Source: Aurantiochytrium sp. KH105 (Eukaryota > Sar > Bigyra > Thraustochytrida > Thraustochytriidae). Taken from it: 64,000 nt of DNA. Location: positions 62,001 through 126,000 of the forward strand of contig BGKB01000136.1 of NCBI GenBank assembly GCA_003116975.1. Direction: 5' to 3'. The translations under genes were made by a program, and so were the position numbers. Below, piece by piece: positions 37,957 to 47,800 of the stretch. The stretch's first letter is position 1; the number at the start of each line of letters is the position of its first letter. The notes beneath the pieces were generated by a model. That model searched no databases, was not told the DNA's origin, and worked only from the letters and a program-made list of their open reading frames with translations.

Positions 37957-38992
37957 CTCTGTTGGGGCTCTGCCGGTCGCGCTCGCAGTCGCCGTGCCGG
38001 CCGGTCTCTCGAGGCGACTCTCCGTCAGGCAGTCGGGGTCTGCGTCCATGCGGCGACGATCGGACTTGTGTCGCGTTAGCAGCAGCTGCAGATAGGACTT
38101 CTCTAGTTCCCACCCACAGTGGCGGCGAAGGCCTTTGGGGATGGGGCGCTCTGGCCGCGGCTTCGTCCGCGCACGAGACCTTTGTGGGAGGGAGCCAGGT
38201 ATCGCGGGGAAACGCGGTGGCGGGCAATGGGGTATCTTCGGTTTGTCCAGCGGAGGAAGAAGGCAAGAAGGGCTCGCTTTGTAGAAGTCGTCTGAGGAGA
38301 AAGATGGAGAGATCATGCACGTCAGGCAAGCTGGTTTTGGCACGTACGAGAAGAGATCTTTGAAATGCGCCTGTTGCGTTTGGTCTCCTTCCTTGTTTTG
38401 GTCTTGTAAAAATAAGAACGATGGTATACTTGCTACCTCTTGGTTTCTTTCTTTGAGATAACATCTTGGCGAGAAATCCAAAGAAATTTTCCAGGCTGAT
38501 CCTGCAATCGTAGTTGACAATATTCAACAACAGAATCGATTCAGCCACGCAGGAGAGAGAAGTAAAGAACTAGTAGTGGATCTTCTGCGCACGAACACCC
38601 TAATCTTCTGTCCTTTTTATCGGATTCGCAGCAAGAATAGAATTTGCGCAACGCTTTTTTTGCGCAACGCTTTTTCTTTCAACGGATCAATGCTTCGCAA
38701 CAAGGGTGATTCATCATCATCTCTCGGAGCAACTAACGCAAGGAAATCAATCGCTAGCCCGCCATTAATTGAAAGGCTCGTTTTTTGCAGCACTGAGAGT
38801 CCGACGCCCTTCGCTCTAGACCCGCCCACTTTCCGCCAAGAGAGGCAGGGAGGTTGGCAGGGAGGCTGGCAGGGCCTTTGTCGCGTTGCACGGGCATCTA
38901 CGCCTCGAAGGGACTGTGAGCTGGTGCGACGAACAATTCCGGGGCGAGCGAAAGGGAGGTGGGGTCAACGCAGAGCACAAACGAGCCCCCAG
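37957..38992. promoter_or_regulatory. Shared 5' region of the thioesterase and kinesin-9-like genes
   Basis: About 1 kb between divergent ATGs. Open frames continue from both genes into this region, but only with low-complexity products. A GCAGGGAGG-type tandem (GGCAGGGAGGTTGGCAGGGAGG) is at about 38845-38872, and an 18-bp direct repeat with TTTTTTGCGCAACGC at about 38646-38673. Confidence 0.5.
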
Positions 38993-41020
38993 ATGCGTGT
39001 CAGAACTTATGCTCGTGTCCGCGGCTCGACCGGAAGTGGCGAGCGCAGCGCAATCGATGTCGACGAAGAACTGAAAACCATCATTGTGTCAGACTCAAAC
39101 GTCGAGGAGAACACCGAGGACGACGGCGGCGGCGATGGTGAAGACTACGGGAGCAACAGCGGAGCGAGCGGTAGCGATGCATTTAGTCACCTTACGACAT
39201 CATCAAGGGCCGCAAGAAGATGGCGAGCGAGTCGTATTCCTTTTGATGGCGTGTTTGGCCCCAATGCAGACCAGGGATGCGTTTTCGATCAGGCCGTTCG
39301 CCCCTTGCTCGAAGGTGTTCTCTCGGGAGTGAACTGCACTCTTTTTGCTTACGGGCAAACAGGGTCAGGAAAGACGTACACGATTACGGGGCGTGAGACG
39401 TATGAGTCTCGCGGAGTGGTGCCACGAGCACTCTCGGTGCTGTTCGAGGACAAGAGACTCAAGCGCTGCTCCGTGTCGTTTATCGAGGTATACAACGAAG
39501 CAATCTACGATCTCTTGCACGAGCGAGCAAAGGTCACAATGCGTTTGCAGGCAGCGGCGCCCCGTCGACGCACACTCACCTCCGTCACGCTTCGGAACAT
39601 GGAAGTGAGGGAAGTCGCATGCGAAGAAGATGCTCTCGATGCATTCTTTGCAGGAAATATGGAGCGGAGCACGGGAAGTACCGCTTTGAACATGTCGAGC
39701 TCACGGTCGCATTGCGTCTTTTCCATGGAGGTTGAAACGGCAACACATGTGGGGCGTATCAACTTTGTGGACCTCGCAGGATCTGAGCGCACGCAAGACC
39801 AAACATCAAAGCACATCAACTTGTCCTTGCACTTTTTGGAACAGGTCGTCCTTGACTTGCAATCAAAAAAGAGTCACATTGGCTTTCGCAACTCGACTCT
39901 GACCGCACTCTTGCGTGACAGTTTGACAGGCAACTGCCAGACTGCCTTCCTGGTCACGCTTAATCCAGAGGTAAGCCACGTCACCGAAAGTTTGGCAACT
40001 TGTAAGTTTGCGCAGCGCTGCAGCTGCCTCACGACGCAAGTCACCTCGAATGAGACACTTTCCCAAAAGATTCAACGCTTGCAGGCCGAGAACGTCAGCT
40101 TGCGCGAGGATCTCGCGAGGGCACTGGGGGCGCTTCGCGAACATGATGAAATTGGCACAATGTTGCGTGACCTTCTCAGGCACATCGATGACAATGTAAA
40201 CACACTTGTTTCTTCAGAGGTCGGATTTCTTAATCGCGTTAGGGCCCAAGTTGACCTTGACGCGCAGGCGATTTTCATCACGGGCGAAAGGGGGCCTATC
40301 ATGACGATCGAGCGAGACACCATCGCATCATTTGCCAGAGCCAAAATAAGCGAGACGAAATCTGTGCTCGAGGTTTATGGGGCTCCAATACAAGGAGGCC
40401 AGCCGGGTCCGCCTATCTTCTTCCTGGAGTATGCTACGGACGGGACAACGGTGGAACAAGTTGCCTGGCTACAGGCGTTCGAGCATTGGCTTGGTCCCGA
40501 TGTTGAGGAGTCCCGCGCTGCTGCGGCGGAGATCGAAAAACGACTCATTGCCGCTCAATCAGCTGAAATCATGGTTCCGTCAAGAGCGCCACCGGCTATC
40601 GGCGCAACTTTTGTACAGGAGCCACAATGTTTGCCGGCAGAACCGCCGCTAACTCCGCAATCTGTGACGCCCCCACTCCCCGGGGAGGACAGTCTTGGCG
40701 CTGACCGAGTCCAAGGTCACAAGTATGATGGACCATCTGCTCGTAATGCAACTTCCTCCCCTAAGGGCGTCAGTTTTGAGAAGAAACGCGAGGATGGTGT
40801 GATTCAACTTCGGGCCAATGTTGAAAGCAGAGGTCGAAAAGCGGCTCGAACTCTCCGGGAAGAAGAACAAGAACGCAAACTTGACGAAGACCACGAAAAC
40901 GATGAAGACAGCGGTGGCGGCGTCTTTGACGCGGACTCTACTGGATCTCGCGCAAGGTCGTCAAGCCTTGTACGCCGCGCCGTCGCCATAGTCAAGCAAA
41001 AAATGCATCCACATCATTGA
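38993..41020 (+). CDS. KIF9: Kinesin-9-like (KIF9/KIF6) motor protein, probable flagellar (675 aa)
   Basis: Start at ATG 38993 ('MRVRTYARVRGS'), the usual kinesin N-terminal strand; the upstream open frame (GTG 38576, ATG 38690) is unrelated to kinesins. P-loop GQTGSGKT at residues 121-128, switch I 'SSSRSHCVFSMEV', switch II 'FVDLAGSER'. The segment 'NLSLHFLEQVVLDLQSKKSH', then 'IGFRNSTLTALLRDSLTGNC', is the kinesin-9 form (KIF9/KIF6 'INKSLSFLEQ...HIPFRQSKLT..LKDSLGGNC'). Residues between switch II and this segment are shorter than usual. An acidic, Gly/Ser-rich insertion occupies about residues 30-60. A short coiled coil ('KIQRLQAENVSLREDLARAL') and a charged tail follow the motor. Kinesin-9 proteins act at the central pair of motile flagella and in intraflagellar movement. 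The convergent neighbour is CFAP70-like (258 bp apart), which supports a flagellar role. Confidence 0.85.
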   Translation: MRVRTYARVRGSTGSGERSAIDVDEELKTIIVSDSNVEENTEDDGGGDGEDYGSNSGASGSDAFSHLTTSSRAARRWRASRIPFDGVFGPNADQGCVFDQAVRPLLEGVLSGVNCTLFAYGQTGSGKTYTITGRETYESRGVVPRALSVLFEDKRLKRCSVSFIEVYNEAIYDLLHERAKVTMRLQAAAPRRRTLTSVTLRNMEVREVACEEDALDAFFAGNMERSTGSTALNMSSSRSHCVFSMEVETATHVGRINFVDLAGSERTQDQTSKHINLSLHFLEQVVLDLQSKKSHIGFRNSTLTALLRDSLTGNCQTAFLVTLNPEVSHVTESLATCKFAQRCSCLTTQVTSNETLSQKIQRLQAENVSLREDLARALGALREHDEIGTMLRDLLRHIDDNVNTLVSSEVGFLNRVRAQVDLDAQAIFITGERGPIMTIERDTIASFARAKISETKSVLEVYGAPIQGGQPGPPIFFLEYATDGTTVEQVAWLQAFEHWLGPDVEESRAAAAEIEKRLIAAQSAEIMVPSRAPPAIGATFVQEPQCLPAEPPLTPQSVTPPLPGEDSLGADRVQGHKYDGPSARNATSSPKGVSFEKKREDGVIQLRANVESRGRKAARTLREEEQERKLDEDHENDEDSGGGVFDADSTGSRARSSSLVRRAVAIVKQKMHPHH

Positions 41021-41278
41021 TATAGACACGAACACGGTGGAGACTTTCAGAAAAGGGGACGACTGCGTCGAGACATGTGGGCCATGTCAGGCGGAAAAAG
41101 GTCTCCTTGGAAGTGGAAGCCACTTCCAAAAGATGAAGGGAACAAGGAAAGAAGAAAAGAAAAGAAAAGAAGAACTGTTTGTATAGAGTTTTGCACCTTG
41201 ATTATGGGCAGTGTTCAGCGCCGGCGCTGGTGAAGTCAGGCGTCCTCAAGGACGAAGTCGAAGATGGCTCTCTCGCAC

Positions 41279-44179
41279 TCACGCTCTTGCATGCGGGATC
41301 ACCGTATGCAATCGATCTGCGATCCTTGCATCAGAGTTCAACTGCTGCAGCAACTCCTCCTCGCAAAGTCCGCGACGCAGCGCAATGGTGATGGTATGTT
41401 GAATTTCACAGTCAACCGCCGCAGGACCCGCGCTCGTGTGTTTGGCCGCAAAGAATCCCCAGGTCTTTGGATTCCCAGGATCGGCAATGAGCGCCTTGCG
41501 AAGTGCCAAGTCGGCCTCGCGCATATCGCCAAGCTGCGTGCAAGCGCGGCCAAGCCCTTGCCACGCCCATCCAAGTGTTCCTAGCGCTGCAGGAGCGCGG
41601 ACTGCATTCCGATATACCACGCGCGCTTTCCGCCAATCTCCAATCGCAGACGTGAGGGTTCCAAGGCAGAACGAAATGTGGAGACGGAGACTCGAAAGCT
41701 CTGGAGCCCAACGCTTATCGATCGGCTTCAGGCCGCGCTCCTCTAGCTCGTTCAAAATTGACATGGCAGAGCTGTGGGCGCTTCGTGACTTCGTCGCCTC
41801 TTGGACCTTTGCGAGAGCCAAGCCGAGCAAGTGATGTGCTTTTGCGCGGACGATCTCGCTCACTTCTTGATCTCCTGCATCAATACGTCTGCATGCGCGC
41901 TGAAGAATTTCAGCCCCAATGAGTGCAGCTCCCGTCATCATTTTGTGCTTTGCGCGGACCATTTCGCTTCGCACGAGGAATTCGCCCTCAAAGGGTTTTT
42001 GGGCACGGAGATGCGCGCACATGAGGACCTTTTGCGTGGAAAGGGCCAAGTCGAGATCAGCGAGACTTTCTGCGAGTCTGAGATAGATTTCTGGGCTCGC
42101 ACTTTGTTCGGACTGCGCGGCTTGAGACGCCGTATCAGCTTGCGTTGCTTCGGGCAAAGGCGATGCGGGAAAGAAGAGTGCATCCTTGTCCCCGAGCTCA
42201 AAACGGAGGAAGGCAAGCAATAGAGGCGCGGAAAGAAGTCTGTACTTGGAACTCTTCTTCTCTTGCGCTTGGCACAGGAGCGACTCAACATCAAGCGGCT
42301 CCCCCGACTCTAGCTCCTGCGGCAGGCGAAGTAAGAGCTCAATCGCTTGACCAAGCTTACCTTGACGTGCCATGCAAAGAGCAAAGTCATAGTTGGCGCT
42401 CGCATCACGTTGTGTGGCAAGCTCGCACCACATCTCGCAGGCCCGCGCGAGCTGGCCCACAAGCTCTGCTTCTTGCGCTATACAACGAAGTCGTTCGGCC
42501 GACATCCTCTCTCCGTTTCCACTAGTTTGCAGCTGCGTGACAAGGTCCATCGTTTGGCGAAGTGTTTCCTCATCGGCACGGGTTCGAAGTCCTGCAGCTT
42601 CTTGTATGGAGCTGAGGAGACGCATGCGAAGAACGTCTGTTGCGTCTGCCTCTTTGCGGATAGTGCTCGTTGCGTTTGTCTTGCTCAAATTTTGCGGGTT
42701 TGCCAAGTAAAGGTTCACGCTTTTGACGGCCTCGCAAGCTCGAAGTGACACTCCGGAGCGAGCCACCCGATCCGAGGAGGCCGTTGGCGCAAGCGACGAA
42801 ATAGATACAACATCTCGGCACACCCCTGGTGCTCGGATCAAAGGTCTGGAGGTGCTGATGCGGACGAGTACCGCGCCATCATCGGTGCTAGTGGCAAGCG
42901 CGGGTACACCGGGCTCTAAGAGAGCCTGAAGGTTGACGACGAATGCTTCGGAGGTCTGTTGCTTGCTATCTTCGTCAGTATCAGCAGCTTCCGCAGCTGC
43001 AGCTGCATTATCGGGGGACTCCACCTTTGCAGTTACCGCGCAGGCCTTCCAGATGGCATCAAGTACCCCAAGTTGGGCGATTGTACCCAGTGTAATGAAA
43101 AGTCGCGGAGCTTGGATTGGCGTTTCTTCTGTTTGCGCAAGTTGCCATGAAAGACTTTCCTTGTCAAAAATGATCTGACGTGGGGAAAGAACAAATTTCC
43201 AAGGCTCTCTCCTGGTATCTACTTCAGTTGCTTCATCCGTCTCCTCAGACTCGCTCTGTGCCTTATTGTCCTCGTTGTCGTTGACTTCCGTTGGCGTCTC
43301 TTGCGCGGCTGGATCTGTAGTTTCCTCAGACGCGGACTCAGCCTCTGACTTGACGGCCTCGATCGCATCGTTCTCATCGTCTACTTTGTCCACGGACGCA
43401 TCAGCAAGACAAATTTCAATTACAACCTTGCGGCTCTCTTCGTTCGCGAGAGAAGCCAAGGCTTCGGCTTGTTCCTCTGTGAACTGTGGCTGACTGTTTC
43501 CTGGAGATGTACTTTGCCCATCATGCTCCTCGGGACTGCTTTCATCACGAATGCAATTCTCCTCACTTTGTTCCACATCTGGAGACTCTGACGGAGGGCA
43601 AACGTTGTCAATCCAGTCTTGGACAAATTGTTGAGGCATGCAAGCTAGTGTGCAATCTTCAAGAGTGAGAACACGACCGCATACTGCATAGTTGATGAAC
43701 TCAGCGTCGGGTACGATGCTCAATTGAGCGCAAATTCGAATTTCATCCGCAATGCAGAGCTCAATTGTACGATCGAGACGCCGACCTTGAAGCAGGTCAA
43801 GGATCGAAACTCGCGTTGTTGCAAGCGCTTCAGCCTCATCTTCCACTTTGCGCCCGGCGAAAGCCTCGATGCAAAGTCCTTCGATGTTCGCGAGCGCCGT
43901 TAAGGACTCTTCATCAATCTGTTGCAAACGAGCTACCTCCGAAAACCAGAACCGCTTGGAGGTAAACGCCTCATTTTCCGGAGTCCACGCGAATACATTT
44001 CGCCACGACCTTGAGACTCCGTTCCATGAAGCGAGCTTGCTCGCAAATTTGTCAGGAAACCTGCATCTGACAGCAAATTCAAGTTTCTCCTCGTGGTTGC
44101 GGTTCTCGTCTTCAACTTGGTGGTCTTGTTGTTGTGTTTTGGTTGCTGCAACAGCATCGAGACGCACCGTGAACGACAT
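41279..44179 (-). CDS. CFAP70: CFAP70-like TPR protein of the flagellar axoneme (966 aa)
   Basis: First ATG of the frame is 44179; the frame is open to GTG 44386. The N-terminal 200 residues ('MSFTVRLDAVAATKTQ', 'KLEFAVRCRFPDKFASK', 'KRFWFSEVARLQQIDEESLT') look like a C2-type beta domain. The middle is acidic and disordered (Glu/Asp/Thr-rich, about 210-330). From about residue 560 the sequence is helical TPR: 'RLRCIAQEAELVGQLARACE', 'YDFALCMARQGKLGQAIEL', 'GWAWQGLGRACTQLGDMREA' and 'DLALRKALIADPGNPKTWGF', then 'TITIALRRGLCEEELLQQL'. This order and the last motifs match CFAP70, a central-apparatus/outer-dynein-associated protein of motile cilia. The identification is by pattern only; a generic TPR scaffold is the alternative. 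Confidence 0.7.
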   Translation of the reverse strand: MSFTVRLDAVAATKTQQQDHQVEDENRNHEEKLEFAVRCRFPDKFASKLASWNGVSRSWRNVFAWTPENEAFTSKRFWFSEVARLQQIDEESLTALANIEGLCIEAFAGRKVEDEAEALATTRVSILDLLQGRRLDRTIELCIADEIRICAQLSIVPDAEFINYAVCGRVLTLEDCTLACMPQQFVQDWIDNVCPPSESPDVEQSEENCIRDESSPEEHDGQSTSPGNSQPQFTEEQAEALASLANEESRKVVIEICLADASVDKVDDENDAIEAVKSEAESASEETTDPAAQETPTEVNDNEDNKAQSESEETDEATEVDTRREPWKFVLSPRQIIFDKESLSWQLAQTEETPIQAPRLFITLGTIAQLGVLDAIWKACAVTAKVESPDNAAAAAEAADTDEDSKQQTSEAFVVNLQALLEPGVPALATSTDDGAVLVRISTSRPLIRAPGVCRDVVSISSLAPTASSDRVARSGVSLRACEAVKSVNLYLANPQNLSKTNATSTIRKEADATDVLRMRLLSSIQEAAGLRTRADEETLRQTMDLVTQLQTSGNGERMSAERLRCIAQEAELVGQLARACEMWCELATQRDASANYDFALCMARQGKLGQAIELLLRLPQELESGEPLDVESLLCQAQEKKSSKYRLLSAPLLLAFLRFELGDKDALFFPASPLPEATQADTASQAAQSEQSASPEIYLRLAESLADLDLALSTQKVLMCAHLRAQKPFEGEFLVRSEMVRAKHKMMTGAALIGAEILQRACRRIDAGDQEVSEIVRAKAHHLLGLALAKVQEATKSRSAHSSAMSILNELEERGLKPIDKRWAPELSSLRLHISFCLGTLTSAIGDWRKARVVYRNAVRAPAALGTLGWAWQGLGRACTQLGDMREADLALRKALIADPGNPKTWGFFAAKHTSAGPAAVDCEIQHTITIALRRGLCEEELLQQLNSDARIADRLHTVIPHARA

Positions 44180-44828
44180 GGCCACGTAAGTGCTGAGGTC
44201 GACGCGTGTGGTCGTCGTTTGGGTCTGGTCGTCGCTCTGGCCTGGTGCGCAGACAGGTCTGACAAATTCAGGCACCGACCCCGCTCGGCCGCACGAGTCT
44301 GCGTCAGTGCTGCTGCACTCGTCCTTACGCAGGTTTCTTTCCGGTGAGCTAAAAAGGAGCTGGCGAGCTTGGTGCTCTCGCAGCACGTGCCCTTAGTATT
44401 GAGGGTCAAAACACGCAGAGTGAGAGAGAGAGCCGTGTTGACCGACCAATAAGCATGGCAGTCTCTCTCTCTCTCTATCCCTCTCTCCCTGCCTTATTCT
44501 TCTCCCACTCCTTCTCCCTGTGTGCGCGGCGCAGCTTCAGACTCCGGCATCGTACGCGCTGCCAAAATGCAGTGCCGCGGTGCGGATTCTGACAACGGCT
44601 ATATTCCATCTATCCTGTATTATCCTCGATCTTACTCTCTTTGAAGGATATTATCCTCGGTAGTCGAGATCAGCGATTTATTATCCTAAAAGATGAAGGA
44701 AGGAGACGAAGGGCCCGGCACTCTCTCTCGAGCACTCTCGCGTGCAGAGCCACTACAACTCGGTCTCGGGGTTCGTGGCGCAGCTTGGAAGCGAGGCGAG
44801 GCGAGGCGAGCGCTGCGCTGCGCGCACG
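44180..44828. promoter_or_regulatory. Shared 5' region of CFAP70-like and nuclease-helicase genes
   Basis: Contains a (TC)n tract at about 44461-44490, four copies of TATCCT in the 120-220 bp before the nuclease-helicase ATG (44611, 44621, 44652, 44682), and a short (GAGGC)n run at about 44793-44812. No gene is supported. Confidence 0.5.
44611..44687 (+). promoter_or_regulatory. Four TATCCT motifs upstream of the nuclease-helicase gene
   Basis: TATCCT at 44611, 44621, 44652 and 44682; three are within the longer TATTATCCT. The last three are spaced 31 and 30 bp, about three helical turns. A binding-site role is inference. Confidence 0.35.
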
Positions 44829-47800
44829 ATGGGCGTGCCCGGTTTCACCTCGTACCTGGACAGAGAGTTGGCGGGTCGAAAGCCCGCTCTGCGAAAGCTG
44901 CCTCGGGATGGGCCATGTCTCGTGGATGGGAGTGGGCTGGCCTTCCACTTGCTCAAGATCCTTGGCAAGAACGCCCACCGCGAGCTTGCCGGCGCGTACG
45001 AACATCTCGAGTCCATCACGACTGTCTACATGCAGGCGCTGGCCCAAAGCACAGCAAGTACGTGGATTCTTGCCGATGGGAACAAGACGCATGCGAGCAA
45101 GGAGGCGGAGAAACGCAAGCGCAAGGCCGATCGCGACGACACCTTTCACGTTCTCTACCGCAACCTCGAGTTTGGTGAAGCGCCAGCGTCGCAAACCCAG
45201 CTACCAGTCCCTCCGCTTTGGCTGGATACCTTTTACACGTTCTTGACAGAGCTCTGTGGAGAGCGAGCCGACGCGTTGCCCGCAAACTATCCGCTGCATC
45301 TTTTGCGCGTCAAGGAGGAGGCAGACCAGGCTCTTTGCACAATGTGCAGGACATTTGTTCGAGCCGAGGCTGAGGCCTCGATGGCGAGCGGAACCAGAGC
45401 TGGACTCGGAGCCATCGATGAGGCCGAGCAGGATGGCGCCTTCGTCTTGGCGCAGGACTCGGATTTCTTTTTCGTGGCTGACATGCGCTATGTGCCGCTT
45501 GACTCCGTGGAGAATGGCCTTTGTCGAGTCTACACGCGAGCGTGGTTGGCTAATGCGCTTCGCGTGCAAGAGGATCTCATGACGGAACTTGCGTTGGCCA
45601 TCGGCAACGACTACTTCGAGGGCTGGAAGGTTCCGGACTTGCCCTCGCGTATTTCGGCGACCGATCGAGTCGCCGTGATCGTAAACCACTTCCGAAAGGG
45701 AAGACCTCAACTCAGTATCCCCGAAATGATTTCTGAGACAGCTGGTTCTGCTTTTTCACGCACATTTTACGAGAATTTGCAGGATCCTCATTTCCGCTTG
45801 TGCGATCTGCCAGTCCCGGCTCAGGAGAAACCACAATTTCGAAAGGCTTTAATGAATCCACGCGTTGATGTAAAGATGCATTGGGACGTGGAGCTTGCGA
45901 ATTCCGTAGGCTATACCAAGTCTCAGATTCGGGCCCAAATTGCTGCTATTCGCTACGTCTTCTCGCGCATTGGGTGCTACCAAGGTCGGTTGGCAAGAGA
46001 GCAAGGGGAAGACATTACTGATGCAAACAAATTTTCTATGGTGGCTCTTTCTAACGCGATCATGGGATTTGAAACCGTCACGAAAATGGGTCTTCTTGAT
46101 CCACGTGTGCCGATGGATGCGCCGTCTTGGACTCGGTTCTGCCTTATCTATGGGTATCAGATTCTTTTCCAATCCATGATGCGCGCGTGGATCCCTGTGC
46201 AACCATCTGCCGTGAGTGCGCAGCCCAATTTGAGTTTCCACGTATTCACCTGTTGTTCCCAAACCTTTCCACTTCTTTGCGAGTACGGGGCGGACTCTGA
46301 CGCGAAGGTGCGTCCCCTTATTCGCTCTCAACTGCCTGGTCCTCTTCAAGAACTCGGAAACGCGAAGACAGACGCTTCAAACTTGGGCCTTTCTATGGCC
46401 ACAATGCAATCGACCACAGGCGAATTCGAACATGGAAAGTCAAAGGACAACTTGAAGAGCAAGAAGAAGAACAAACCCAAGAGTAAAAACAAGAAGAAAA
46501 ACAAAGACAAGAACAAGAAGAAAAACAAAAACAAAAACAAGGACAAGGTCGAAAACGCGGTCGGCACGGAGGACATGACGAGAAATTTTTCAGGAGACGC
46601 GAACTCGAGCCCGCGCATGAACACACATCATCAGGACCAAAGCAATTATCTGAGCATTCAGAGAGACTTGCACGTTTCGGACTGGACAGCAACCGCCGAG
46701 TCACCTCTCTCTTCGAACGCAGAGGAGGAGGAGGAGGACGATATCGTGTCCGACTTTCGTCTTGCAGAGGACTTTGCGAAACTCGTACTTCCAAGCGCAG
46801 TCGCGCCACCTACGCCGATTCGCGACGACAGGTCAAGTTGTTCGGTCTCTAACATTGCGCAAAATTACAACACTCCACCAAAGACAAGCCGCGCTGCAAC
46901 ACCTTCTGGCCAGAGCATCCAATCCGCTCAATCCGCTACCCCTCACTCTAAATCCTCCTTTAGTGCCGGGAGTGCAAGGAAGCGTATGGCCAAAAAGAAG
47001 AGCAAAAGGCCAGCAGGAACGGCTCCCACACAGTCGCAGCGATCAAAGGAAGCTGCCGCCACGGTGAATCGCTCGCCGGGCTTGGCTGGTCCAGAGAAAC
47101 TTCCCATCGAAGCGCATCGGGAAGAAATCCTACATCGCGTCGCGCAGTCCCGCGTGACGATCATTCATGGAGAAACAGGGTCGGGGAAATCGAGCTGTCT
47201 GCCACGTTTTCTTTGGGAGGCCGATAAAAAGGGATTTCGTGCCATGATCTCGCAACCTCGCCGTATCGCGGCGCGGAGTCTGTCCCTTCGCGTGGCGTCT
47301 CAAATTCCAAACGGCGACAAGGTTGTCGGACTCCGTCTCGGAGGTGGAGTGCGCGAAGGAGGGCATCGAGCCCCCATCACATTTTGCACAACGGGCTATC
47401 TTGTGCGACTTTTGGCAGGCTCTCCATCCTATTTTGACAACCTCTCGCATTTAATTTTGGATGAAATCCATGAACGCAGTGCGGATCAGGATATCCTCGT
47501 GCTCTTGGCCAAAAGACTTCTCAAGACCAATCAGCACATCAAGCTGGTGCTCATGAGCGCAACCTTGCAAGCAAAGCTTTTTCAAGAGTACTTTTCATGC
47601 TCGCCTCCCGTTTTTGTCGGAGCGAAACGGTACCCTCTCACGGAACGATTCCTTGGTGACCCGCAATTTCAGCAAAAGGCTGGACCCGAATTGGAGGGTA
47701 GTGTTAAGACGCTCGTAAAGATGCAGAAAAAGTCGTTGCAAATGTACTCGGGTCCTCCAGAGACTCTCGAAGGCACTGAGCTGCGTCAATTCCTCGCCGA

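Noticed and set aside
44742-44828. N-terminal extension of the nuclease-helicase
   Set aside because: Opens only with GTG; homologues of this family begin at the MGVPGF-type Met, present at 44829.
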